In this document: positions 1 to 9,234 of the stretch, piece by piece
Position numbering within the stretch: position 1 is the first letter of the stretch
Layout: the number at the start of each line of letters is the position of its first letter
Assembly (NCBI GenBank): GCA_026418275.1
Contig: JAOABQ010000071.1
Location: 62,001 to 126,000, forward strand
DNA length: 64,000 bases
Origin: Clostridia bacterium
GTDB lineage: Bacteria; Bacillota; Clostridia; Acetivibrionales; DSM-2933
Direction of reading: 5' to 3'
The notes under the pieces: generated by a model
The model's input: the letters and a program-made list of their open reading frames with translations, nothing else
The model's database searches: none
Told to the model about the DNA's origin: nothing
Made by a program: the position numbers and the translations under genes

Positions 1-969
1 CGTCTGCTCTGCGATATCGGTAATTACTTGTACGATTTGGGATATGGCCGATGATTTTTCTCTAAGCTTGTTGATACTATCGATACTGCTTTTGGAGGTT
101 TTTTCAATGATTCGCATTTCAACAATCGCATTATTTATTTTTTCACGGCTCTCTTTCGTTAGCAGGGATATTTCTGCATGGATTTGGGATACCTTTTGAC
201 TCTTATCCCATATCTCGGCATAATTCTCGTAGATATTTCCAATACTATCGGTGGCATCATTTAATTCCTTAGAAGTTACATTTGCGTTTTCCACAAGATG
301 TGAAGCATTTTGGGCTACTTGCTCGTTCGCTTTGGTAGCACCATCGGAGGTTTTCGCAATCTGCTCGGTGGAATCCTGAAGGATGCCGGAAATCTGAGAG
401 GCCGAGGAGAATATCTTCATAAGCTTTTGATTGGTTTGTTCATGCTCAATATGAAGGGCCCCCTGCTCTTTAAGCAATTTACTTGTTTTTACGGCTACCA
501 TATATAAGAAAAAGCCTATGACCATGGAATCAATTAAATGTTTGACCACACCGAATTTATGAAGAACCACCGAATCATAGATGCTATAGGATACTGTAAG
601 AAATAGCAGGCTTCCCAGCACTGCTTTTTTATCATAATAAATACATGCTACAATGACACAAAGGTATCCCCAATAATTTGCTGCTCCCTTGCCTTGAATA
701 TAAAATACCAGGTTAATCAAACAAAAAAACGATACAATAAAGTACTTGACCCAAGGTTTTTCAATCTTAATGAAAATGACCAGGACGGCAGGTGTAAGAA
801 ATAGCGCCGCAGCAATGAAAACGTCTAAAACGGAATTTGTGCTCGGTAGAATTCCTGTCAAAAGCAAAACTCCTACTATAAGCAAAAGAATTCCAACACT
901 AAAACAAACCCATGCTACCAACCGATTGCTCTGGTATTCGGATTTCACAACAATCTCTTTTAAAGTCAT
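1..969 (-). CDS. Methyl-accepting chemotaxis-type receptor, 3' end cut by window edge
   Basis: Reading from an ATG at 969 (ribosome site GGAGG at 975-980) the frame stays open to base 1, giving 323 residues with no stop. Roughly the first 170 residues are hydrophobic and hold about six membrane helices. After them comes an Ala/Ser/Gln-rich helical region with the heptad pattern of a chemoreceptor signalling domain, ending at the edge in TDIAEQT, which is typical of the run-up to the conserved receptor tip. No extracellular ligand domain and no clear HAMP segment are visible, so it probably senses through its membrane part. The ligand is unknown, and the tip that contacts CheA/CheW lies outside the window. 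Confidence 0.85.
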   Translation of the reverse strand, partial: MTLKEIVVKSEYQSNRLVAWVCFSVGILLLIVGVLLLTGILPSTNSVLDVFIAAALFLTPAVLVIFIKIEKPWVKYFIVSFFCLINLVFYIQGKGAANYWGYLCVIVACIYYDKKAVLGSLLFLTVSYSIYDSVVLHKFGVVKHLIDSMVIGFFLYMVAVKTSKLLKEQGALHIEHEQTNQKLMKIFSSASQISGILQDSTEQIAKTSDGATKANEQVAQNASHLVENANVTSKELNDATDSIGNIYENYAEIWDKSQKVSQIHAEISLLTKESREKINNAIVEMRIIEKTSKSSIDSINKLREKSSAISQIVQVITDIAEQT

Positions 970-1140
970 GTGAATTCCTCCTCAAATTAAAGTTTATACT
1001 TTATTATCGGGGTATACTCCAAGATACTTGATATACTATTAAAAGGTAAATTTTGTTTCGCACCACAGAGGTGTTTTTGATTTTCGCCAATGCCTGCAGA
1101 GGGCTTTTAACCTGGTTTTATTCCTTAACAGATAAAAGAA

Positions 1141-1171
1141 GCCCGCAGCTTAAAATCTTAAAGCTGCAGGC
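1141..1171 (-). terminator. Rho-independent terminator of the 1290-residue protein gene
   Basis: Inverted arms GCCCGCAGCTT and AAGCTGCAGGC with one mismatch lie 25 bases after the stop at 1196. On the minus strand they are followed by TTCTTTTATC. Confidence 0.8.
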
Positions 1172-1195
1172 TATCATTATACTATTACTGTTATC

Positions 1196-4100
1196 TTAAT
1201 TTGGCGTCACATATACTTCATCTGTCGCAATAGACTCTTTTCCTGATGCATCATATGTTTTTACCGTATATGCGTATTGCTTTCCTGCTGTCAATCCAGT
1301 ATCGGTAAAAGTTGTTCCTGTCACTTGCTTAATCAATACTCCATCCCGGTATACCTTCGTTCCAACTGCCCCTGAATTTTGAGGGACCGTCCAGGTAAGT
1401 GAAACGGATGAAGCTGTTTTAGATGCCACCTTGAGCTTTAATGCAGGTGCAACCGGGAATCCTGTCACTTCATACGTGATCGGGTCACCATTAAAACGGT
1501 TGATGTCCATAATATAAGGCCACCAGTTATTCAAAATTCCTTTGTGTACCCTTTGCGTACCGATATCTGTAGCATCATGGAGTCCCGGGTTTCTCGGGAT
1601 ATGGTCAAACCACCAGTACTGGTAGGTATTACCTTCCCAATCGCCGTTCCACTCGTTGAAATCCAATGTTCTTGGTGCACCCGTTAAGTTCGGGTAATTA
1701 TACCACGTATCTGCATATGTTTTTACACTGGCATTCACATAAACGTTATCGAAATATGCTTCGGTTGAATTTGCACCCAATCCTACAGCCCCTGCATTTT
1801 GGAATACGGTATCATTTACATTGATTTTTGCAACATTCATATCTCCCACATATACCTTAATATTCGTACCATCTGCTATAACCTTCATGCGGTAAGTAGT
1901 ACCCGGCTGGATAGCCATACTGTAAGAGTCGATCTGTGTAAAGCTGTTATCAATCCTTGCGAGAACAACTTTATCATTGGAGGCATCCAATGCCGCATAG
2001 TAACCTTTGAAAGCATTCACACCTTCACCGATATTTGTTGCTCTGAAAATCAAGCCTGTATTGGAAGATGCTGCACCGTTTCCGGGCGTAATATCCAATT
2101 CAAAAGTGCCATCTTTTAATTTTATCGGCTTGTCCCATACGGAGGAGGATGCATACAGGAATGTCTTAGCTCCAGCCAAAGAGCTTACCTTATACTTTCC
2201 TCCTTCACAAGCCCAAGTACCACCGGAGCTCCTCCAGTTATCTGCGTTCCAGTCAAAATTTTCCTCCCTGAATCTCCAGTGGTAATCTCCTGTCCCATTA
2301 GCCGGATAGTGCATGGTTCCAACCTGGGAGAACCCTGGAGCGACACGGTCCGGATCATAGTTGTAGTATTCTGTTAATTCAAACTTTTCATAATCATTTT
2401 TGAGCGCTGGAGTTGTTGCCTGGTTGTTAAGGTCAAAGGATTTTAACACATTCATGTTCCAAGTTTTTGGAAGCTTTGAAAATATTATATCGCGTATTCC
2501 GCAGTCAATCATATGACCAAAACACTCAGTACTTCCACCAATAAGGGACACAAATTTTCTTGAAGACACGATATCCCGTGGTGTGCCATTGGTGTTGAAA
2601 GCACCGTTTCCAGCCATGGTTGCTTCCATCGCTCCGGTACTCGGATTAGCTGCAAAAATCCACACCATATCTACAGTTCCATCCTCTACCATTTGGAGTA
2701 CATTATTATCTCTAAATGCTTTATGATAGTTATATCCACTATGATGGAAAACATCGTAATCCTTTTTTCTATGATCTTCGTATTTTTGTGTATTGGGATT
2801 CCAAACACTCTTCAGTTCCATGAATTCAATCAAGATGTTATTATTCATCCACTCAGGAGAGTTTGCCGGCGGCACATAGTTCATTTCCTTGGTTTCAACA
2901 ATTTTAAAGTTTACCGAACCACCGCTCACCTTCTTCATGTTATCTTTAAACCAATCTACAAGAGTAAGGGGCGCATAATCCGAACCATAAAGCTGTGAAA
3001 ATTTAGTATCACTTGCTACCGTTCTTGTAGAAGTCTTATTGAACACGGGATCAAAATAGCTGTAAGTTCCTGCTTTGATAATCGGATCATAACGAAGCAC
3101 CAATACGTTATACTCTGTCTTAATATCCATCGTGTTGTTTGTTGAAGCAGTAGCCTCATTGCTGACGGATGACCTGTTGCCCGTGCCGTCTATAGCATAT
3201 ACATAATAAGTGTATGTAGTATTGGGCTCCAGTAATGTATCTGTATATTTAGTACCTGTAGTCATACCCAAATAGCATCCATTTCTAAATACTACATAGC
3301 CTGAAATATCATTATCCAGTGTTGAGCCGGTCCAGCTTAATTGGACAGTTCTTGCATCTTTACCTTGAGCAGTAAGATTTTTAGGTGCAGAGGGTGCTTT
3401 TACATCGTCACACCAGAGCTCGAATTCCGGTAAGTTTGTTTCCAGATTTCCAGAAGTATTCCTTACATTGAATCTCCAGAACTTCTTAGAAATAGGGCTA
3501 GTGAGCTTCTTACTCACCCATTGAGCCGTAGCTATATCATTGCTTTCAGGAATAACCATCTGATATGATCCTGTTTTATTTTTAAGATCTTCCTCTGTAT
3601 CTGCAGCTTCTACCGACCATCTCTGGTTTTGCCCTACACCCAAATAACCCTTGATCTCCGTTACGTTTTTTGGTGTGGAAAAATCCAATCCTATATAAAC
3701 CGGATTATTTCCGTCCTGTCTGATTTCGCTATACTTATCAACACTGCCGTCAAAGCAGTCTTTCACATGATCATTGTTATTTGTCCAACCACCCTTGCCA
3801 TCACCCGCATAATTGTCCGTATTTGTAATGATGACTTTCAATGTTTTGTATTCGTTGAGTACGTCAATCTTTTTCGTTACCCCTCCGAAAATAACTTCAT
3901 TGCTTCGAACGGAGGTATTTCCCAGCGCATCATGAGCACTTACTACATAAGTATATTGACCGCCGGATACAAGACCTGTGTCCTGGTAGCTTGTTGTATT
4001 TACATCTGCAATTCTTATGTTGTTTCTATATACATAATACCCTGTTACAGAGGTCTCAGCAGATGCATTCCAGCTTAATGCAGCAGTACTTCCCGAAACT

Positions 4101-5068
4101 GTACCTACCAGGTCGGAAGGCGGCATTGGACACTTAGTCCCCCAAAGTTCCAATTCTATCATTTGTACATTGTTATCGATGTGATCGAAGTAATCCTTTG
4201 TAGCACTAAATCTCCATATCTTTTTGGATACTGCAGTTGAAAGGGAAAACTCATCCCAAACTCCTCCACCAATACCAGCCTTCGTATCAACAATCTTTTG
4301 ATAGGTACCGGTTTTATTATCAAGGTCCTGCTGTGAATCTGCAGCTTCAACCCACCAACTGTTTGTTAAATTAGCATAGCCCTTTTCGCCTAATAAAACG
4401 CGAAGCTTTGAAACTGTCTTCTTTTCGGGATATTGGACTTGGACATAAGCAGGTTCTATATTTTGAGAGCAGTATACCGTGTTTTCATTGCTGTCGAAAC
4501 AGTTTTCCGCACTGCCATACAAAATAGCAGATGAAGTGATAACCGCATCAGTTACATTTAGCTTCACTTCTTTAGAAACAGCCGTTGGAGATGGCGAATT
4601 TCCTGTCGTGGTCGGCGTAGGTGTATTTACTGGCGTGTTTGTTGGTGTAGCTGAAGGTGTAGGCGTATTGCTGCCTCCTACTGTTACATTTACAGTTACA
4701 TCACTGCTTTCAGAGTATCCGAAGGAATTGGTCAAACGGCCTCTATAAATGTAAGACCCTCTTGCTCTTCCGCTGATATCTGTTGCAACGGTTTGGCTAT
4801 TTGGCGTGTTATCTGTTAGATTTGTTGTGCTAATCAGATTACCGTTTTCAAATAGTTCAAACTTGGTACCGTTATTTCCCCACCACATATTCATGGTTAT
4901 TTTGTAATTTCCGTCACCGTCCCAGTTGTCATGATTTAAGCTTGGCGCTGCGGGCACACCGGCAGCTGCCGCAAATGTATCAAGTGTTGACATGGGTGTA
5001 AACATAGATGTGGCTAAAAATGCAAAAGCTAGAATAATTACATTAATTGAATTCTTTAATCTTTTCAT
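1196..5068 (-). CDS. Secreted multidomain protein with fibronectin III, discoidin-like and nested lectin-like domains; function unknown
   Basis: The product has 1290 residues and a signal peptide (about 1-35). Residues 38-130 resemble the N-terminal beta domain of chitinase A-type enzymes (MWWGNNG, ELFENG). A Thr/Pro linker (133-163) follows. Two discoidin (F5/8C)-like domains (165-312, 402-553) alternate with fibronectin III domains (316-396, 558-642). Residues 647-936 and 1117-1193 look like one unrecognised, possibly catalytic, domain rich in Trp, His and Asp (VFHHSGYNY, TECFGHMID, WWFDHIPRN). It is split by a concanavalin-like sugar-binding jelly roll at about 937-1116. A third fibronectin III domain (1200-1290) ends the protein. 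There is no dockerin, SLH or sorting signal, so it is probably released. Two TGAC-N4-GTCA sites lie upstream, between it and the divergent kinase gene. An enzyme acting on polysaccharide or glycoprotein is a guess from the architecture. Confidence 0.8.
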   Translation of the reverse strand: MKRLKNSINVIILAFAFLATSMFTPMSTLDTFAAAAGVPAAPSLNHDNWDGDGNYKITMNMWWGNNGTKFELFENGNLISTTNLTDNTPNSQTVATDISGRARGSYIYRGRLTNSFGYSESSDVTVNVTVGGSNTPTPSATPTNTPVNTPTPTTTGNSPSPTAVSKEVKLNVTDAVITSSAILYGSAENCFDSNENTVYCSQNIEPAYVQVQYPEKKTVSKLRVLLGEKGYANLTNSWWVEAADSQQDLDNKTGTYQKIVDTKAGIGGGVWDEFSLSTAVSKKIWRFSATKDYFDHIDNNVQMIELELWGTKCPMPPSDLVGTVSGSTAALSWNASAETSVTGYYVYRNNIRIADVNTTSYQDTGLVSGGQYTYVVSAHDALGNTSVRSNEVIFGGVTKKIDVLNEYKTLKVIITNTDNYAGDGKGGWTNNNDHVKDCFDGSVDKYSEIRQDGNNPVYIGLDFSTPKNVTEIKGYLGVGQNQRWSVEAADTEEDLKNKTGSYQMVIPESNDIATAQWVSKKLTSPISKKFWRFNVRNTSGNLETNLPEFELWCDDVKAPSAPKNLTAQGKDARTVQLSWTGSTLDNDISGYVVFRNGCYLGMTTGTKYTDTLLEPNTTYTYYVYAIDGTGNRSSVSNEATASTNNTMDIKTEYNVLVLRYDPIIKAGTYSYFDPVFNKTSTRTVASDTKFSQLYGSDYAPLTLVDWFKDNMKKVSGGSVNFKIVETKEMNYVPPANSPEWMNNNILIEFMELKSVWNPNTQKYEDHRKKDYDVFHHSGYNYHKAFRDNNVLQMVEDGTVDMVWIFAANPSTGAMEATMAGNGAFNTNGTPRDIVSSRKFVSLIGGSTECFGHMIDCGIRDIIFSKLPKTWNMNVLKSFDLNNQATTPALKNDYEKFELTEYYNYDPDRVAPGFSQVGTMHYPANGTGDYHWRFREENFDWNADNWRSSGGTWACEGGKYKVSSLAGAKTFLYASSSVWDKPIKLKDGTFELDITPGNGAASSNTGLIFRATNIGEGVNAFKGYYAALDASNDKVVLARIDNSFTQIDSYSMAIQPGTTYRMKVIADGTNIKVYVGDMNVAKINVNDTVFQNAGAVGLGANSTEAYFDNVYVNASVKTYADTWYNYPNLTGAPRTLDFNEWNGDWEGNTYQYWWFDHIPRNPGLHDATDIGTQRVHKGILNNWWPYIMDINRFNGDPITYEVTGFPVAPALKLKVASKTASSVSLTWTVPQNSGAVGTKVYRDGVLIKQVTGTTFTDTGLTAGKQYAYTVKTYDASGKESIATDEVYVTPN

Positions 5069-5170
5069 TCTTTTTGTTTCCTCCTTTTCAAAGTAGATAT
5101 GTTTTCAGGCTGTGTGGGAAGGTTTTGCCTGTGGTCATTATTTTACCTTCAACACTTTGCTCCTCACAAG

Positions 5171-5184
5171 ATAACTGGAGTCAT
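5171..5184. promoter_or_regulatory. Candidate response-regulator site, weak copy
   Basis: ATAACTGGAGTCAT is an imperfect copy of the ATGAC-N4-GTCAT palindrome found at 5217, 7263, 7287 and 36607. It lies between the divergent 1290-residue protein gene and the histidine kinase gene, 46 bases centre to centre from the better copy. Confidence 0.45.
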
Positions 5185-5216
5185 AAAAAAGGTCACGTTT
5201 TTTTCATTACTTTCAT

Positions 5217-5230
5217 ATGACAGGAGTCAT
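5217..5230. promoter_or_regulatory. Candidate response-regulator operator ATGAC-N4-GTCAT
   Basis: ATGACAGGAGTCAT is a palindrome with a 4-base centre in the divergent promoter region. Its left flank, TTTCAT, is identical to the flank of the site at 36607. I infer it is bound by the NarL-type regulator encoded at 6548. Confidence 0.55.
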
Positions 5231-5355
5231 GCACTTAACATAATTAATGAAAATCTAATTAATATTTAGTAGATATAAAGCTTTAAATATTGTAAAATAG
5301 TAATAAATCCAAACCGCCATAAGTTACATTTGTTTACATTTTAAGGAGAATGTTT

Positions 5356-6531
5356 TTGAACTATCGTATTAAAGATAAAATCATCTATATTTTTTATATT
5401 GCTTTTGCTATCACGCTTACTTTTTTAGTAATAGAAAATATTACGGATCCCTGGCTGATGTTCTTTTTGTCAGCACTCCTGATCGCTTCATATACTTTCA
5501 GGAACTTTTTCATCTACAACCGGGACACTTTACCAATTTCTTCAATCCTCTTTGTTGCTCCTGATTATATATTCCTGTTTTTAATCGGTATATTGGATTC
5601 CGGCTCAAGTTCTATCGTTTTTTTCTATCTTGTTATCGCAGATATTATTTTGAATTATTCATTTAAAATCAGCCTTTTAGGAACACTTTGCACTTTTTTA
5701 ATTTATTCAATCCATTTGTACTTCAAATTGGCTTCTCCCGAGTTAATTGTTATTGTTCCTCAAGCTATATTGAGTTCGATCGGTTTTATTGCAATTAATT
5801 TAATTATGCATGTAATAAAATATGTACTCAAACAAAATGAAACCATACAAAAAACCCTTCATATGCTCATGTTGAAAACCTCCGAGCAGGAAAACACTTA
5901 TAATGAATTAATGCAAGCATACAGCAAACTTGAAGAAATGACCATCCTAAAGGAAAGAAACCGGATTGCCAGGGAAATTCATGATACTCTGGGGCACACC
6001 ATTACAACCATTTTAGTTGAGATGGAAGCCTGCAGAAAATTGATCCGTAAAGATATGGATGCAGGAATGGCTAAATTTGGGAATGCACAGGAACAAATGA
6101 GAAAAGGACTTTCAGATTTGAGAAGTTCCGTGAGGCTTCTCTCGGAAGGACATGAGTTGGTGGACTTCTCCTCTTCCATTCAATCGTTGATCGAAGATAC
6201 CAAAAATCATACAAGTGTAATCATACGCGCAGAAATTTCAAATCTTCCCGACTTAAGCGAGTCCCTAAAGAAAACCCTTTACAGGGCTCTGCAGGAAGGC
6301 CTCACCAATGGAATCAAGCATGGAAACAGCTCGGCTTTCATATTTAAACTCTTAAATAAAGACCAACGTATACATTTTTTTCTTCAAGATAATGGTAAGG
6401 GCTGCAGTTCGATTATCCCCGGTTTTGGCCTTAAAGCAATGTCTGAACGGGTTAAAGAACAAGGCGGCAGTCTGGAATACTACTCTGAACCGGATGAAGG
6501 ATTTACACTAAAAATCAACATCCCTGTTTAG
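5356..6531 (+). CDS. Membrane sensor histidine kinase, NarX/DesK type
   Basis: Residues 1 to about 165 form six membrane helices, with no large outside domain. A coiled segment leads to a HisKA_3 dimerisation domain with the phospho-acceptor motif REIHDTLGHT. The C-terminal HATPase domain has the N box (EGLTNGIKHG) and G boxes (DNGKG, GFGLKAM). Kinases of this type phosphorylate a LuxR/NarL regulator, here the next gene 16 bases downstream. An in-frame ATG at 5350 overlaps the ribosome site AAGGAG (5343-5348), so the TTG at 5356, seven bases after it, is the better start. The sensed signal is probably at or in the membrane, as in kinases that guard against envelope-active compounds; that is inferred from the adjacent exporter. 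Confidence 0.9.
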   Translation: MNYRIKDKIIYIFYIAFAITLTFLVIENITDPWLMFFLSALLIASYTFRNFFIYNRDTLPISSILFVAPDYIFLFLIGILDSGSSSIVFFYLVIADIILNYSFKISLLGTLCTFLIYSIHLYFKLASPELIVIVPQAILSSIGFIAINLIMHVIKYVLKQNETIQKTLHMLMLKTSEQENTYNELMQAYSKLEEMTILKERNRIAREIHDTLGHTITTILVEMEACRKLIRKDMDAGMAKFGNAQEQMRKGLSDLRSSVRLLSEGHELVDFSSSIQSLIEDTKNHTSVIIRAEISNLPDLSESLKKTLYRALQEGLTNGIKHGNSSAFIFKLLNKDQRIHFFLQDNGKGCSSIIPGFGLKAMSERVKEQGGSLEYYSEPDEGFTLKINIPV

Positions 6532-6547
6532 CATAAGGAGGATATAC

Positions 6548-7258
6548 ATGGAAAAAATTAAAGTTTTAATTGTAGATGACCAAGTAATCTTACGGGATGG
6601 ACTTAAAACGATTCTTGAAACAGAAGAAGATATTCATGCTGTGGGAACGGCAGGAAACGGTTTGGAAGCGTTGGAATTTCTGCAAAGCACGCAGTCGGAT
6701 ATTGTTCTTCTGGATATCCGCATGCCCCAAATGAATGGGGTCGAATGTACTAAAGCCATTAAAGAAAAGTATCCTCATATCATTGTATTAATGCTGACAA
6801 CTTTTGATGATGAAGAGTATATTATAAACGCACTAAACTTTGGAGCAAGCGGATATTTGCTAAAAGACATTAACGCGGATAAGCTTGTCCAATTTATCCG
6901 GGATGCTATCTCCGGCGGTCTGGTTATGCCGTCCAAAATTGCTGTTAAATTGGCACAGAAAGTTTATCAAATCAATCATCCGAAAAAAAGTGAAGATAGG
7001 GAAATATCTCCTTTAAAAACCCTTCCTGTCAAAGAACAAGAACCGGGGAGGGAGCTTAAAGAAAAATACCATTTATCAGACCGGGAGTTGGAAGTGGCAG
7101 CAATGCTCATACAAGGGTTTACCAACAGCCAGATTGCGGAAGCACTCTACGTTTCAGTCGGAACCATCCGCAATTATGTCAGTTCTATTTACAATAAGAT
7201 CGGTATCTATGACCGTACCAATGCAGTTATCTTTTTAAAGGATCATGGATTAATATAG
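6548..7258 (+). CDS. Response regulator, NarL/LuxR family
   Basis: The product has 236 residues. The receiver domain (1-120) shows the acidic pair VDDQ, the phosphorylation site in LLDIRMP and the conserved Lys in LLKD. After a linker of about 45 residues, longer than usual, comes a LuxR-type helix-turn-helix (LSDRELEVAAMLIQGFTNSQIAEAL, shown in parts: LSDRELEVA, TNSQIAEAL). It follows the kinase gene with its own AAGGAGG site. Perfect and near-perfect TGAC-N4-GTCA palindromes begin five bases after its stop codon, ahead of the exporter operon, which makes that operon its likely target. Confidence 0.92.
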   Translation: MEKIKVLIVDDQVILRDGLKTILETEEDIHAVGTAGNGLEALEFLQSTQSDIVLLDIRMPQMNGVECTKAIKEKYPHIIVLMLTTFDDEEYIINALNFGASGYLLKDINADKLVQFIRDAISGGLVMPSKIAVKLAQKVYQINHPKKSEDREISPLKTLPVKEQEPGRELKEKYHLSDRELEVAAMLIQGFTNSQIAEALYVSVGTIRNYVSSIYNKIGIYDRTNAVIFLKDHGLI

Positions 7259-7262
7259 TGAT

Positions 7263-7300
7263 ATGACTTAAGTCATATCCTATTTTATGACTCAAGTCAC
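7263..7300. promoter_or_regulatory. Pair of response-regulator operators before the FtsX-type exporter operon
   Basis: The first site lies inside the perfect 18-bp palindrome ATATGACTTAAGTCATAT (7261-7278). The second is ATGACTCAAGTCAC (7287-7300). Their centres are 24 bases apart, about two helical turns, so two dimers could bind the same face. They sit 30-70 bases upstream of the putative -35 box, which fits activation. Confidence 0.6.
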
Positions 7301-7332
7301 TATGCTTTTAACGCATTTAATGATAGAATAGT

Positions 7333-7360
7333 TTGGCTTAACACATTTCCCGGATATAAT
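7333..7360 (+). promoter_or_regulatory. Sigma-A type promoter of the exporter operon
   Basis: TTGGCT (7333-7338) is followed after 16 bases by a perfect TATAAT (7355-7360). The coding start at 7382 has GGAG at 7370-7373. The weak -35 next to upstream palindromes is what an activated promoter looks like. Confidence 0.6.
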
Positions 7361-7381
7361 GTAATTTGTGGAGTTTAAGGA

Positions 7382-8557
7382 ATGAAGGGCTTTAAATGCA
7401 ACCGTAGACCGTTATCAATATTTAATAGCTTACGCCGGAACAAGCGGAAGGTATTCTCACTTTCCGTTTCAATCTGTGTCAGCATAACTTTAATATATCT
7501 TTTACAGGTTATTATAGATTCTATGGTCTATTCTTTTGACTTATCCTATTATAACCCTTCAAAAGCCTTTTCCAGGATCATTCCCGCATCGCCGGACCAG
7601 TGTATCCCCCAAGAAACCATTCGACAAATTGAAGGCCATGAATCGACAGAAAGAGTGCTTCCTGCGAGAGTAAAGCGTACTACATTCAGTATGATACTCG
7701 GTTATACCGAACCCCCAATTTATTTTTTAAAACATGAAGATATAAATTATATTATAAAAAAGCTGGATATTAAGCTTATCTCAGGCAGACTTCCCAGTAT
7801 GTATTCCAACGATATTATCATAGACAGCCGCTTCGCAAAGAATAAAAAACTGAAAATCGGAAGTAAAATCTCCCACTTTTCCCACTATGCGACCAAAGCA
7901 GATAGTGAATATTCCAGTGAAGAATATACGGTTGTGGGTATTTTAGAAAGCAATTCTATTATTTGCATAGCCCGTGGAAATGAATTTCTTCCATCCAATG
8001 CACTTTTGGAGAAAGGAATGCTTATATTCCATAAACCCGATAAATTAAGCCAGTCCAACCAGCTTCTTAGTAAATTCCGAAATGATGCACTGGAAATATC
8101 AACCTATGCATTGGAAAAAGAAAGTCACGAAAACCAAATTATCGGCCCCCGTTTATTCTTGAATGTGGTTGCGTTTTTCCTTATAACCGTACTTACAATC
8201 TCACTGGTTAGTATTATCACCGTTCTAATGTTCCAAAAGCAAGAAGAATTTATCTTACTCCATGCGATAGGGTATAATAAAATAGAAATTATGAAAAGGG
8301 CTTTCCTGGAAGTATCTCTCATTGTAGTCACAGGCCTAATATTAAGTATTCTTTTACTATCCGTTCTATTGCTGCTTTTGTTTACTTTTTATTGTAAGCC
8401 TGATGCAAGACCCTTTGTATTTCTCTCTTACACAGGTACTCTCCAGGCACTGTCCATCCCCCTTTTTGTTTTACTGTTTAGCATTATACCCATTGGCAGA
8501 ATGATCAACCGGATTGATTCACAACAAAGTACGATTGAAGGAAGTGAATTATTATGA
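7382..8557 (+). CDS. ABC exporter permease, FtsX/MacB-like
   Basis: The protein has 391 residues. One membrane helix near residues 22-45 is followed by a large outside domain of about 210 residues, then three helices at the C terminus (about 255-375). This is the FtsX/MacB layout. It shares blocks with the permease encoded at 9231 (KLISGRLP here, KVAKGRLP there; KLKIGSKI and NLKIGDTI), so the two are paralogues that probably form a heterodimer. The stop overlaps the next start as ATGA. MacB-type exporters move peptides or lipophilic compounds or pass mechanical signals; the substrate cannot be read from the sequence. Confidence 0.85.
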   Translation: MKGFKCNRRPLSIFNSLRRNKRKVFSLSVSICVSITLIYLLQVIIDSMVYSFDLSYYNPSKAFSRIIPASPDQCIPQETIRQIEGHESTERVLPARVKRTTFSMILGYTEPPIYFLKHEDINYIIKKLDIKLISGRLPSMYSNDIIIDSRFAKNKKLKIGSKISHFSHYATKADSEYSSEEYTVVGILESNSIICIARGNEFLPSNALLEKGMLIFHKPDKLSQSNQLLSKFRNDALEISTYALEKESHENQIIGPRLFLNVVAFFLITVLTISLVSIITVLMFQKQEEFILLHAIGYNKIEIMKRAFLEVSLIVVTGLILSILLLSVLLLLLFTFYCKPDARPFVFLSYTGTLQALSIPLFVLLFSIIPIGRMINRIDSQQSTIEGSELL

Positions 8558-9234
8558 TCTTTGAATGTAAAAATGTTAGCCTAATTTATGATGAAGCGAA
8601 AGAAGAAAAAACATTTGCACTTAAAAATATAAATCTTGCACTCGATAAAAACAGATTTATCGGTATCTTGGGCCCATCCGGGAGTGGTAAAAGTTCCCTT
8701 CTTTATGCATTGGCAGGGCTTAAGAATCCAACCTCGGGATATATCAAGTATAACGGAAAAGACCTTCATGGGCTGCCACAAACAGAAAAGGCTGCTATGC
8801 GTAAAAAGGATTTTGGTTTTATTTTTCAGAGGAACTTCCTCATAGAATACTTAAACGTATTAGATAATGTACTTATAAGTATAAACGACAACTCCGGATT
8901 CTACATCAATAAAGCCATCGAGCTCTTAGACAAATTCGATATCAAAAACCTGGCACATAAATTCCCCTATGCACTCTCAGGGGGCCAAAGGCAGAAGGTT
9001 TCCATCGCAAGGGCCCTGCTCCACAATCCAAAGGTTATTTTTGCTGATGAACTTACTTCCGCCCTGGATCAATACAGTGCCTTGAGCGTTATGCAGCTTT
9101 TAAACGAATATAAAAAAAATGCGCTTATTTTGGTGGTAACCCACGATTCTTCCATCTTAGAAAATGCAGACGAAATAATATATATGCGGGATGGGGCCAT
9201 CAATAAAATAAAAACGGAGAAGGGTGAAATATGA
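8554..9234 (+). CDS. ABC exporter ATPase, LolD/MacB type
   Basis: The product has 226 residues with Walker A GPSGSGKSS, Q loop (FIFQ), signature LSGGQ, Walker B VIFADE and the switch His in VVTHD. The aspartate after Walker B is replaced by glutamate followed by LTSALD, which is the normal D loop. It overlaps both permease genes by four bases (ATGA at each junction), so the three proteins are translationally coupled and form one complex. Confidence 0.93.
   Translation: MIFECKNVSLIYDEAKEEKTFALKNINLALDKNRFIGILGPSGSGKSSLLYALAGLKNPTSGYIKYNGKDLHGLPQTEKAAMRKKDFGFIFQRNFLIEYLNVLDNVLISINDNSGFYINKAIELLDKFDIKNLAHKFPYALSGGQRQKVSIARALLHNPKVIFADELTSALDQYSALSVMQLLNEYKKNALILVVTHDSSILENADEIIYMRDGAINKIKTEKGEI

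Noticed and set aside
310-973. Two short plus-strand open frames
   Set aside because: They lie antisense to the chemoreceptor gene, which reads through without a stop and has domain structure.
3629-4078. 149-codon plus-strand open frame opposite the 1290-residue protein
   Set aside because: No ribosome site or recognisable domain; it is a shadow of a long gene with clear domains.
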